The position numbers and the translations under genes were made by a program. From assembly GCA_050952125.1 (NCBI GenBank), contig JBMNKK010000004.1:186001-250000 (forward strand): a DNA stretch of 64,000 bases, written 5' to 3'. Shown here piece by piece: positions 1 through 6,710 of the stretch. The notes below the pieces were generated by a model that was given only the letters and a program-made list of their open reading frames with translations, made no database searches and was not told the DNA's origin. Position 1 is the stretch's first letter. Each line of letters begins with the position of its first letter. This DNA is from UBA3951 sp050952125. GTDB lineage: Bacteria; Bacillota; Sulfobacillia; Fermentithermobacillales; Fermentithermobacillaceae.

Positions 1-705
1 GGAGTAGGTGATGAGCCCGTTTTCGTAGTTATCTATCACTGCCTCAAGGAACCGCCGAGAACAGTACGGGCTCGTTGGTTTGACGAGATCCAGTTGAAAC
101 CCTAGTTTCAGAATCGTGCTCTGGAGTTCCTCCTTGTTCTCCAGAGAACCCATAGCTCTGACGCGTCTGTATTGCGCCTGAGATGAGAACAGCCCGGCGT
201 CATACATAGCATAGGCCATTGCGTGGTAACTGACCCTGAACACTTGCATCAGCTTGATGACTTCGCACTCGGTTGGGGGAGTCGCGCCGAAGCGTTTCAA
301 ATACTCGTAGTGCACTCCCTCACGGGGAACAAGGAACTCCCCGGCGAATGCATCGGCGATGTCCTCTAGCCTATCTCCTGAGCCGGAGCCGGGATTGCAG
401 TACATCTCATTCCGCATATCTCGATCATACAGGAAATGACATAATTCGTGAGCTACGGAGAATATCTGCCTACCCAACGTCTCGTCGGAGTTCACAAACA
501 CAACCGGAACACGTTCGATAACGGCCAGGAACGCGTGCAGATTGGCGTTACCAGAGGGTGCACGGACAAGGAAGATGCCTTCGCTCTCGGCAAGATCGAA
601 CATGTCCGGGACGGGGCCGCGGCCAAGTCCCATGCGGCCCCGGACGTCCTTAGCTCGCATGATGCCAATCTGTCTGCTCTCTCGTCTAATCCTCTGGCTA
701 TCCAT
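1..705 (-). CDS. ImmA/IrrE-family metallopeptidase, 3' end beyond the window
   Basis: The reading frame has no stop before the left edge, so only the first 235 residues are visible. A zinc-protease signature AHELCHFL (HExxH) lies near residue 80, followed by a glutamate-containing FAGEFLVP segment that in this family gives the third metal ligand. ATG at 705 overlaps the last 8 bases of the upstream XRE regulator, so the two are translationally coupled. ImmA-type proteases cleave the partner XRE repressor to switch on mobile-element or stress genes; that role is inferred from the pairing. A substrate cannot be named. The C-terminal region seen so far resembles the usual mixed helical extension. 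Confidence 0.85.
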   Translation of the reverse strand, partial: MDSQRIRRESRQIGIMRAKDVRGRMGLGRGPVPDMFDLAESEGIFLVRAPSGNANLHAFLAVIERVPVVFVNSDETLGRQIFSVAHELCHFLYDRDMRNEMYCNPGSGSGDRLEDIADAFAGEFLVPREGVHYEYLKRFGATPPTECEVIKLMQVFRVSYHAMAYAMYDAGLFSSQAQYRRVRAMGSLENKEELQSTILKLGFQLDLVKPTSPYCSRRFLEAVIDNYENGLITYS

Positions 706-1051
706 GCCGCTGTCGCTCCCTAAGCTTAACCTGAATCAACATATCTCGGACCAGCCTCTCGATTGCGGAAACACGTTCTATGAAGGCCTCGCTTTCGGTG
801 CTCTTCCTGAACCTGACTGCCAGAGACCGATCCTCTACGGGTGCAGTGAGCTCATCAACCGACACGCCCAGATAATCTGCAATCTTTCTCAGTTCAACGC
901 TGTTGATTGCCTTCGTGCCACTCTCTATCTTCGTAACCACCGGTCTTGTCACACCAAGGACCCCGGCCAAGTCCTGCTGACTAAGGCCTCTCTTTTCTCT
1001 CTCTACTCTGATACGCGCGCCAATCTCTTCAAACGTTGGAGTTCGACTCAC
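698..1051 (-). CDS. XRE-family transcriptional regulator
   Basis: An N-terminal helix-turn-helix (about residues 8-62) contains RGLSQQDLAGVLGV and the recognition segment RPVVTKIESGTKA, typical of Cro/CI-like repressors. The roughly 45-residue C-terminal tail is charged and helical (EAFIERVSAIERLVRDML) and may dimerise. I place the start at GTG 1051 because GGAGGGAG lies 6-8 bases upstream; the more upstream ATG codons at 1066 and 1099 lack a ribosome site and fall in the operator-like region. The following ImmA-type protease gene overlaps by 8 bases. The protein probably autoregulates from the inverted repeats at 1072-1127. Confidence 0.88.
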   Translation of the reverse strand: MSRTPTFEEIGARIRVEREKRGLSQQDLAGVLGVTRPVVTKIESGTKAINSVELRKIADYLGVSVDELTAPVEDRSLAVRFRKSTESEAFIERVSAIERLVRDMLIQVKLRERQRHG

Positions 1052-1071
1052 TGACGCTCCCTCCATTGGTG

Positions 1072-1127
1072 GTAACGTTATCTTACCATATTGAAGCACT
1101 CTATGTAATATGGTATCGTAATGTTAC
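1072..1127. promoter_or_regulatory. Cluster of inverted repeats between the XRE gene and the divergent small gene (candidate operator)
   Basis: Three dyads are visible. GGTAA and TTACC flank a TAACGTTA palindrome around 1071-1087. TACCATATT (1084-1092) is matched by AATATGGTA (1107-1115) with a 14-base spacer. GTAATGTTAC lies at 1118-1127. They sit directly upstream of the XRE regulator start and 100 bases upstream of the divergent small gene, the usual place for an autoregulatory operator. Binding by the XRE protein is inference. Confidence 0.5.
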
Positions 1128-1220
1128 ACTGAATATTCACCATAGAGTAGAAGATTCCTCCAAGTTGAAAAGACTGGTTTCGATGTGCCTGAAAAGAAGC
1201 AAAGAGAAGGGACGAGAAAA

Positions 1221-1388
1221 GTGGCAAGAAATACTGGTCAGAACCACCGGCGTGGCGCTGTCAGACAGCGCTCACAGATCCAGGCGCCCAGCGGGAACTG
1301 GGTCAAGAGAGATAGTAAAACGGGACGGTTCATTGATCAGAAAACCAGCAGCGCTGGGCCCTTCAAGGGTGTCCGCAAGGAAAAGTGA
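1221..1388 (+). CDS. Small conserved basic protein (55 aa), unknown function
   Basis: The product begins VARNTG and contains RSQIQAPSGNWVKRD, TGRFIDQKT and the C-terminal PFKGVRKEK. This arrangement recalls small uncharacterised proteins scattered in bacteria and often found near regulators or mobile genes (from memory, not searched). GTG at 1221 is preferred over an in-frame ATG at 1185 because AAGGGACGAG precedes it and homologues as I remember them begin at the ARNTG segment. It has no signal peptide or membrane segment and is very basic, so nucleic-acid binding is possible but not shown. It is divergent from the XRE/ImmA pair and followed by a terminator. Confidence 0.65.
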   Translation: MARNTGQNHRRGAVRQRSQIQAPSGNWVKRDSKTGRFIDQKTSSAGPFKGVRKEK

Positions 1389-1406
1389 GTCGAAGAAAAC
1401 ATCAGG

Positions 1407-1440
1407 ACGCGCCCCGACAGTCGGAGGCGTGTTTCCTTTT
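1407..1440 (+). terminator. Rho-independent terminator after the small basic protein gene
   Basis: An 11-12 bp GC-rich stem (ACGCGCCCCGA pairing with TCGGAGGCGTGT, small mismatch) with a CAG loop is followed by TTTCCTTTT. It lies 19 bases after the stop at 1388 and 19 bases before the end of the convergent hydrolase gene, so it may serve both strands. Confidence 0.7.
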
Positions 1441-1458
1441 ATCGCCCATCCCGAATCT

Positions 1459-2745
1459 CTACTCCGGTTCGGCAGCTCCTCCGACCTCATGCGCGTAGTC
1501 CACGCCGTCGGTGTACGAGTTGGCGGGGTTCCACAGCAAATAGGTCTCTATGCCACGGTCAAACACGGCCTTAATCTGCGCCTCCACTTCGGCGGGGCCG
1601 TATTTGATTCTCATGGAGAAATCCTGCAGCCAGGGCCGCACCTTGGCCCTCAGTCCCTGGCCGCGCTCCAGAGCTTCTTCCATAGCCTTGTACACGACCT
1701 CGTAGGGATGCGCTTCAGGAACCTGGAATCCGTAGATGCCCGGGTTGTAGTAGTGGGACGGGTAAACCATGGGGCACATGAAATCCACTGAATCGGCAAG
1801 CTGCTCCCATTTGTGGCCAATCCCCATGTCATCCGCAGCGATTGTTGCAAACCCGAATATGTCGGCGCTGAGGTACGCCTTATCCTTCAAAGCCTCACTC
1901 ATGTAGTCAAGGAAGGCCTTGATGCAATCGCCCCTCGTCTCGTAGTTCTCGGCTCCGGGCATAAGCACCGAGCCTGATCGCTCAAGGCCCTGAGCGCTGT
2001 CAGGGAAGCGCACGTAGTCCAGCTGGATCTCGTGGAAGCCCATGTCGACAGCCCAAAGAGCAACATCTCTAACAAACTCCCAGTTCTGCTCGTCGTAAGG
2101 GTTCAGCCACAGGCGGCCGTCGCGGTCGCGCCACAGGCTGCCGTCAGGGCGCCGAATCGCTCTTTCAGGGGCGTTTGTCGCGCGATAGGGGTCCTGAAAC
2201 GCAACTACACGGGCGATCATGTAGTAACCCTGGTCTGCCAAAACCTCGACCAATGCGGGAACGTGACTGTAACCGCCCGGTTTGGACGGTACGTTCTCAG
2301 GGGGCTTCGCGGGCACTCGCCCGTTATTATCTTTGATGTCAATGACAAAGGAGTTGAGCCCCTCATGCCCTCGTACATATCCCATGATTGAAGCCATACG
2401 GGACGGAGTTCCGGCGGTATCCATCGTAAGGTAGAGAGCTCTGGCTCTTAGCGCGGTCTCCATAGGAGCGAGCAGGGTGGGCGGAGGCTCGGGATCTTCT
2501 CCGGGGCCTTCAGGCAAAGGATCAACGGCAGTTCCCGGCTCCTCAACCTCGGTCGGTTGCGCCAAGAGTCCATCAAACAAACCCTGAGAGTAGCCGACGT
2601 AGGACAGTACTGCTGAACAAAGCAGCGCGACCACCAAGTAACCCCACTTGGGACCGCGCTTTATCCGTGACTCTCGTTCAACAACCGTGCTGGTCGCTGC
2701 AACCTGCCTCTTTCCGCTTCTCCTCGGCATGCTCGGGTCTCCCAT
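1459..2745 (-). CDS. Membrane-anchored putative glycoside hydrolase (DUF4015-type TIM barrel)
   Basis: A short basic N-terminus is followed by one hydrophobic segment (about residues 34-55, WGYLVVALLCSAVLSYVGY), then a low-complexity Pro/Glu linker and a domain from about residue 98. The domain reads ALYLTMDTAGTP, FVIDIKDNNG, GYYMIARVVAFQDPY, LWLNPYDEQNWEFVRDVALW and GFHEIQLDYVRFPD, the pattern of the putative glycosyl hydrolase family formerly called DUF4015. Acidic residues in LDYVRFPD and ADIFGFAT are likely catalytic, by analogy with GH13/GH18-like barrels. It would act outside the membrane, perhaps on envelope polysaccharide; the substrate is unknown. An alternative ATG lies 15 bases downstream at 2730. 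Confidence 0.85.
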   Translation of the reverse strand: MGDPSMPRRSGKRQVAATSTVVERESRIKRGPKWGYLVVALLCSAVLSYVGYSQGLFDGLLAQPTEVEEPGTAVDPLPEGPGEDPEPPPTLLAPMETALRARALYLTMDTAGTPSRMASIMGYVRGHEGLNSFVIDIKDNNGRVPAKPPENVPSKPGGYSHVPALVEVLADQGYYMIARVVAFQDPYRATNAPERAIRRPDGSLWRDRDGRLWLNPYDEQNWEFVRDVALWAVDMGFHEIQLDYVRFPDSAQGLERSGSVLMPGAENYETRGDCIKAFLDYMSEALKDKAYLSADIFGFATIAADDMGIGHKWEQLADSVDFMCPMVYPSHYYNPGIYGFQVPEAHPYEVVYKAMEEALERGQGLRAKVRPWLQDFSMRIKYGPAEVEAQIKAVFDRGIETYLLWNPANSYTDGVDYAHEVGGAAEPE

Positions 2746-2817
2746 CTCGTCCTCTGGACTATGTACCGCACAAACAACCTCTTCTCGGATTGACGGAAAA
2801 ACCCCTGCTCTTGTTCC

Positions 2818-3291
2818 TTATTTCTTGTTGTAGTAACGAAGTGCGACAGATATTTCAATGAACCCGACGGGCAGCTCGATGGGAATGACCAGCCGCTGGA
2901 TATCCACCGTCGATATCATCACGCCCTTGCCCGTAATGATGGTGGGCGGGGTGAGTTTGCACACGTATCCGTGTTCCTCAAGACCCGCAGCCGCTTGGCC
3001 GGTGATGATATTCCCCATCTCAGCGATGGACGACTCGGCCAGTTCGTTGAAAACCGGCACAGCCTCGCCCAAAAGCTCCGCCGCGATCGCTTTCGCGGTC
3101 CTCTCCGACATGCTGTATAGCACCGTACCTTCGGCTTCGCCTGCAACACCCAAGGCAACGTTGATCTCTCCCGACGTAGCCTTTGAAGACTCCAAGCGCA
3201 GCTGGCCTCTGGTTACCTCCATGTTAATCTCACTTTGAAGGAACTTGTAAGCAGACTCCACAAAAGGATTAACCAATCCGGCTTTCAACAT
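2818..3291 (-). CDS. cheX: Chemotaxis protein CheX (CheY-P phosphatase)
   Basis: A 157-residue CheC/CheX-family protein. The single phosphatase signature SSIAEMGNIITG gives the E-x-x-N pair (Glu91, Asn94) that attacks phospho-CheY. CheX normally dimerises and dephosphorylates CheY-P to end the signal. It is the last gene of the leftward cheWACDYBRX operon, 15 bases after cheR. Length and the one-site layout fit CheX rather than two-site CheC. Lys- and Tyr-rich C-terminus VALRYYNKK is intact. Confidence 0.9.
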   Translation of the reverse strand: MLKAGLVNPFVESAYKFLQSEINMEVTRGQLRLESSKATSGEINVALGVAGEAEGTVLYSMSERTAKAIAAELLGEAVPVFNELAESSIAEMGNIITGQAAAGLEEHGYVCKLTPPTIITGKGVMISTVDIQRLVIPIELPVGFIEISVALRYYNKK

Positions 3292-3306
3292 GATACGCTC
3301 CTCCCC

Positions 3307-4122
3307 TTAAGCTCGTTCATAGAAGAACGGGTAGATCTGTTTCAGCCCGTAGGCAGACGGGTTGAACACGGCCTCGGTGGCACCGGTGAACAGCACTCCG
3401 CCCGGCCTAAGCGAATCCGCCAGTCCCCTTAGAACTTGCTGTTTTCCTTTATCGGTGAAGTAAATGAGAACGTTTCTGCATACCGCCAAATCCAGATCCC
3501 GTGGGTAGGGGTCAGATAGGAGGTTCCGCCTTTCAAACAAGACTGACCGCTTTAGGACTTCCCTAACCTTGTATCCTGTAGGCGTCTTGTCAAAGTACTT
3601 GGCAAGATGAAGTCTGTCGAGTCCCTCGATTTCGGAGCTCGAGTACGACCCTTCCCGGGCTTTCGCGAGGCTCGGCTCGTCAATGTCAGTCCCCAGCACT
3701 CTTGGCGTTCCGCCTGCCTCAAGGACTGTCATAGCGAGAGAGTATGCTTCCTGGCCGGCCGATGACCCCGCACTCCATATCTCGACAGGTTTTCCCGCTC
3801 GTGCCTTCACGATGGGCGGGAGAACGGAGGCGCGAAGCACCTTCCAATGCTCCTCATTCCTGAAGAACTCCGATACGTTGATGGTCAGGAAGTCCACCAA
3901 GTGGGCCAGCTTCTTTGGATCTTTCTGAATTGAGACAGACAGTGCGTAGAAGTCGGCAAGGCCTTGCCGGTTCTTGTAGTTCAGAAGCCGGCGGTGCATC
4001 TGCTGCGCTTTGTACGAAGCGAGGTCGATGTCGGTAAGCTTCTTAAGGCGCATGCAGAAGTGCACGTAGTCTGTACCGTATGTGTTAATGTCGTCTCGTG
4101 ATTGAATGAATTGTCTTGACAC
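3307..4122 (-). CDS. cheR: Chemotaxis receptor methyltransferase CheR
   Basis: S-adenosylmethionine-dependent glutamate methyltransferase acting on chemoreceptors. The N-terminal helical domain (about 1-80) precedes a Rossmann-type domain with EIWSAGSSAGQEAYSLAM (SAM-binding loop; usually CSTGEEPYS, so this version is divergent), LGTDIDEPSLAKAREG, LAKYFDKT and LAVCRNVLIYF. GTG at 4122 overlaps the TAG of cheB by one base, indicating coupled translation. Length (271 aa) is typical. It opposes CheB in adaptation. Confidence 0.95.
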   Translation of the reverse strand: MSRQFIQSRDDINTYGTDYVHFCMRLKKLTDIDLASYKAQQMHRRLLNYKNRQGLADFYALSVSIQKDPKKLAHLVDFLTINVSEFFRNEEHWKVLRASVLPPIVKARAGKPVEIWSAGSSAGQEAYSLAMTVLEAGGTPRVLGTDIDEPSLAKAREGSYSSSEIEGLDRLHLAKYFDKTPTGYKVREVLKRSVLFERRNLLSDPYPRDLDLAVCRNVLIYFTDKGKQQVLRGLADSLRPGGVLFTGATEAVFNPSAYGLKQIYPFFYERA

Positions 4123-5234
4123 TATTCTCTCTCCCTGACATCCCGCGAGAACTTGGCAATCTCACCGGCAATCTTCGACAGAGGCAATACTTCGTTGCAG
4201 ATTCCAAGCTCATAACATGCTCTCGGCATACCCCAAACTACCGAGGTGTTTTCGTCTTGAGCGATAACTTTGGCACCGAGAGATTTGGCTGCCCTAGCTC
4301 CTTTAGCGCCGTCAAACCCCATTCCGGTCATGATGACCACCATGAGCTTGTCCCCAAACGCAGCGGCCGCGTCGAACAGAGTCACGTCAACCGCCGGTTT
4401 CACTCCATGGACAGGGGGCCCGTCATCGGTTTCAAACCTCGCGCTTTGTCCGCGTGACCGGGGCAAGACCCTTAGGTGCTGTCCTCCGGGAGCCACCAGT
4501 ACGGTACCTGCTGGGATCGCCTCTCCCGTAGAGGCCTCCCTTACCGGAAGGCGAGACATCGCCGCGAGCCGCTTCGCCAGCGAGGCGGTAAATCCGGCCG
4601 GCATATGCTGGCAGACTACCACGCACGACTCAAGGTCGGCAGGCAAGCCCGGTATCACATCGTCCAATGCCTGCGGTCCGCCGGTCGAAGTGCCGATGAC
4701 GACCATAGACTTAGCCTCTCGAAAACCTGCCGGTGCAGACTGTAAGTCGGGGCTCCTCCGTCTGTTGACCTGCTTCGACCGCAATCCCGCCTGCCTTCGC
4801 CGCACCCGCAACTTGGCTGATGCCGCGGCTGTAACCTTGCGGGCCAATTCCTGGACCACATCATTGAACGTCACGCCCGACTGCGGTTTGGCCATGAAGT
4901 CGACGGCACCCAAAGACAGCGCTTCAAAGGTAACCTGAGCACCTCTCTGAGTGAGCGATGAGAACATAATGACCGGAACCGGGCGGTCGGACATGATCTT
5001 GGCGAGCGCCTCCAGACCGTCCATCCTCGGCATCTCCACGTCCATGACCACTACATCCGGGTTCAGCTCCGCGTTCTTCTCCAGCGCCTCCAGACCGTCT
5101 CTGGCCTCGCCCACCACTTGAATGCCGGTATGCCCACCCAGCGCTCTCCTCAGAGTGTGGCGCATGAACAGAGAATCGTCGGCGATAAGTACGCGGATGA
5201 CCCGCGATTTCTGCCCTCTTAGGGACTGGGACAC
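4122..5234 (-). CDS. cheB: Protein-glutamate methylesterase/deamidase CheB
   Basis: The N-terminal receiver domain (about 12-130) has VLIADDS, the phospho-acceptor in VVVMDVEMPRMDG and the Lys of FMAKPQ. A linker with basic residues leads to the methylesterase domain, with catalytic Ser in VVIGTSTGGPQAL, His in VCQHMPAGFTASLAKRL and Asp in MTGMGFDGAKG. It removes receptor methyl groups when phosphorylated by CheA. The only good start is GTG 5234, which lies inside the last codons of cheY (16-base overlap) with a poor ribosome site; coupling to cheY is likely. Confidence 0.95.
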   Translation of the reverse strand: MSQSLRGQKSRVIRVLIADDSLFMRHTLRRALGGHTGIQVVGEARDGLEALEKNAELNPDVVVMDVEMPRMDGLEALAKIMSDRPVPVIMFSSLTQRGAQVTFEALSLGAVDFMAKPQSGVTFNDVVQELARKVTAAASAKLRVRRRQAGLRSKQVNRRRSPDLQSAPAGFREAKSMVVIGTSTGGPQALDDVIPGLPADLESCVVVCQHMPAGFTASLAKRLAAMSRLPVREASTGEAIPAGTVLVAPGGQHLRVLPRSRGQSARFETDDGPPVHGVKPAVDVTLFDAAAAFGDKLMVVIMTGMGFDGAKGARAAKSLGAKVIAQDENTSVVWGMPRACYELGICNEVLPLSKIAGEIAKFSRDVRERE

Positions 5235-5590
5235 TGTTTCTTCACGGCTTCCATCAGTTTATCCGGCTGGAACGGCTTAACGACAAAATCCCTGGCCCCG
5301 GCGCGTATCGCCTCGAGGACCATGCTCCGCTGCCCCAAGGCAGTCACCATGATGACCTTCGCGTCACTGTCGTACGCTTTGATCTCCTTCAACGCTTCGA
5401 TGCCGTCCTGAACCGGCATGGTGATGTCCATAAGTACTAGATCCGGCTTCTCTGACTTGTATCGCTCCACCGCTTCCGCTCCGTTGGAGCCCTCCACTAC
5501 GGAGTAACCTTCCTCTGTCAGAAGCCTCGATGCTTTAGTACGCATGAACATGGCATCGTCCACTACCAAAACCTTCGGCAAATCCCTCAC
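5219..5590 (-). CDS. cheY: Chemotaxis response regulator CheY
   Basis: A stand-alone receiver domain: LVVDDAMFMR, phospho-acceptor Asp55 in LVLMDITMP, switch Thr in MVTALGQ and conserved Lys in VVKPFQP. It carries the signal from CheA to the flagellar switch and is reset by CheX/CheC. The start is uncertain. GTG 5590 is used here; TTG at 5581 (AAAGG nine bases upstream) would give the classic MPKVLVVDD beginning; and the frame stays open back to a TTG at 5650 within cheD. It sits between cheD and cheB in the operon. Confidence 0.93.
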   Translation of the reverse strand: MRDLPKVLVVDDAMFMRTKASRLLTEEGYSVVEGSNGAEAVERYKSEKPDLVLMDITMPVQDGIEALKEIKAYDSDAKVIMVTALGQRSMVLEAIRAGARDFVVKPFQPDKLMEAVKKQCPSP

Positions 5591-5624
5591 CCTTTCGAGA
5601 TGACCGGCAAAAACGCCAAACACG

Positions 5625-6116
5625 TCATATTTCGCTTTCGCCTCGCGCAACCGAGTACACAGTAGCCCGTCCTTCTCCTACGTAGAGCCTCATAGTGCGC
5701 CCGTAATCCTCTCCCACACTCTTTCGGGGCTCATTGAACCCCAGCTGGCGGAGCGCCTCCAGAACTGCCTTGGTATTTGAGGCGCCGATGTCTCCTCCGG
5801 GAAGGTCTACCCCCCTCAAAACATGGGCGCCACCCGCAATCCATACCCTCATCCCTGCAACACCGGTTCCGTTCCTCACGAAGCGATTATGGAGGTGCCT
5901 GACGGCCGTATCGGCGTACTTGCCGAAGTCGGCCATAGACTCCGTCCATCCTGAAGGGCTCTGCGGGAGCACCACATGGGCCATGGCCCCGGCTCTGCGC
6001 TCAGGATCCCAAATGGCTACCCCGACGCACGACCCCAGAGAAAAGGCAGTTAGCACGTCACCGGGGGAAGCCGACCACTTTATCTCCGCTAAGCCCACCG
6101 CTATCAAGTTTGGCAT
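5625..6116 (-). CDS. cheD: Chemoreceptor glutamine deamidase CheD
   Basis: The 163-residue protein has the CheD catalytic cysteine in FSLGSCVGVAI (Cys30) and histidine in GAMAHVVLP (His47), plus VWIAGGAHVL and the GDIGASNTKAV segment. CheD deamidates specific receptor glutamines and, in Bacillus and Thermotoga, binds CheC and raises its phosphatase activity. The adjacent cheC gene (4 bases upstream) fits that partnership. Start ATG 6116 gives the full-length family N-terminus. Confidence 0.94.
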   Translation of the reverse strand: MPNLIAVGLAEIKWSASPGDVLTAFSLGSCVGVAIWDPERRAGAMAHVVLPQSPSGWTESMADFGKYADTAVRHLHNRFVRNGTGVAGMRVWIAGGAHVLRGVDLPGGDIGASNTKAVLEALRQLGFNEPRKSVGEDYGRTMRLYVGEGRATVYSVARGESEI

Positions 6117-6120
6117 TCGA

Positions 6121-6708
6121 TTACTTTGTCACCCACAATCCGTTTTTCCGCGCGCTCGGCTTGGGAAGGAAGACAACCTCGAATGAGGCCTTTCCATCGC
6201 CGAGCGAGAATTTGATGTATGCCACGTAGACCTGATTGCCAACGGTGCCCGAATACGACATGGCCGATCCGAGTATCGCCCCGCTCATGTCCCTGACCAT
6301 GACCGGCGGAGTCGGAACAAGTCTCATTCCTCCACAGTCTGCGACCTTGTTCAATACCGACGAGCCGACGATGTTGGCCACTTCAACCATGAGAGAGTCA
6401 AGGAGCGACGGGATTTCGTCCGGCGAAAGAGATCTGAACAGCTCGGGAACCAGGTAATCAGCCAGTTTCTGGGCTGAATCCGGCCTGAACAGTATCATGA
6501 GCTGTCCCTCAGCGTCACCGCTGAAAGTAACGTAGGAGCTCAAGACTACGTCCTCGGGCGATCCCGACAGCAGCGGGACCTTGCTCAGTTCCACGTAGTC
6601 AGTTGTCACCGCATCAAGCCTGAGCTCTTTTCCGGTGAAAACGGACAGCGTAGCCCTGGCAGACTCCAGCCCTTGTTTCGCTGATTCCTGGAACTGCAGA
6701 AAGTTCAT
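6121..6708 (-). CDS. cheC: CheC-family CheY-P phosphatase with only one visible active site
   Basis: A 195-residue protein of the CheC/CheX/FliY family, adjacent to cheD. One phosphatase signature is clear, SLMVEVANIVGSSVLN (Glu109, Asn112). Bacillus-type CheC normally has two such helices; the equivalent N-terminal helix here (about residues 6-26) has no E-x-x-N. The last third reads SGTVGNQVYVAYIKFSLG, typical of the family fold. It probably dephosphorylates CheY-P in complex with CheD. The alternative name CheX-like is possible, but size and the cheD neighbour favour CheC. Confidence 0.85.
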   Translation of the reverse strand: MNFLQFQESAKQGLESARATLSVFTGKELRLDAVTTDYVELSKVPLLSGSPEDVVLSSYVTFSGDAEGQLMILFRPDSAQKLADYLVPELFRSLSPDEIPSLLDSLMVEVANIVGSSVLNKVADCGGMRLVPTPPVMVRDMSGAILGSAMSYSGTVGNQVYVAYIKFSLGDGKASFEVVFLPKPSARKNGLWVTK

Positions 6709-6710
6709 TC

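Noticed and set aside
5636..6112. Open frames opposite cheD and cheC on the plus strand
   Set aside because: Pure antisense shadows of well-supported chemotaxis genes.
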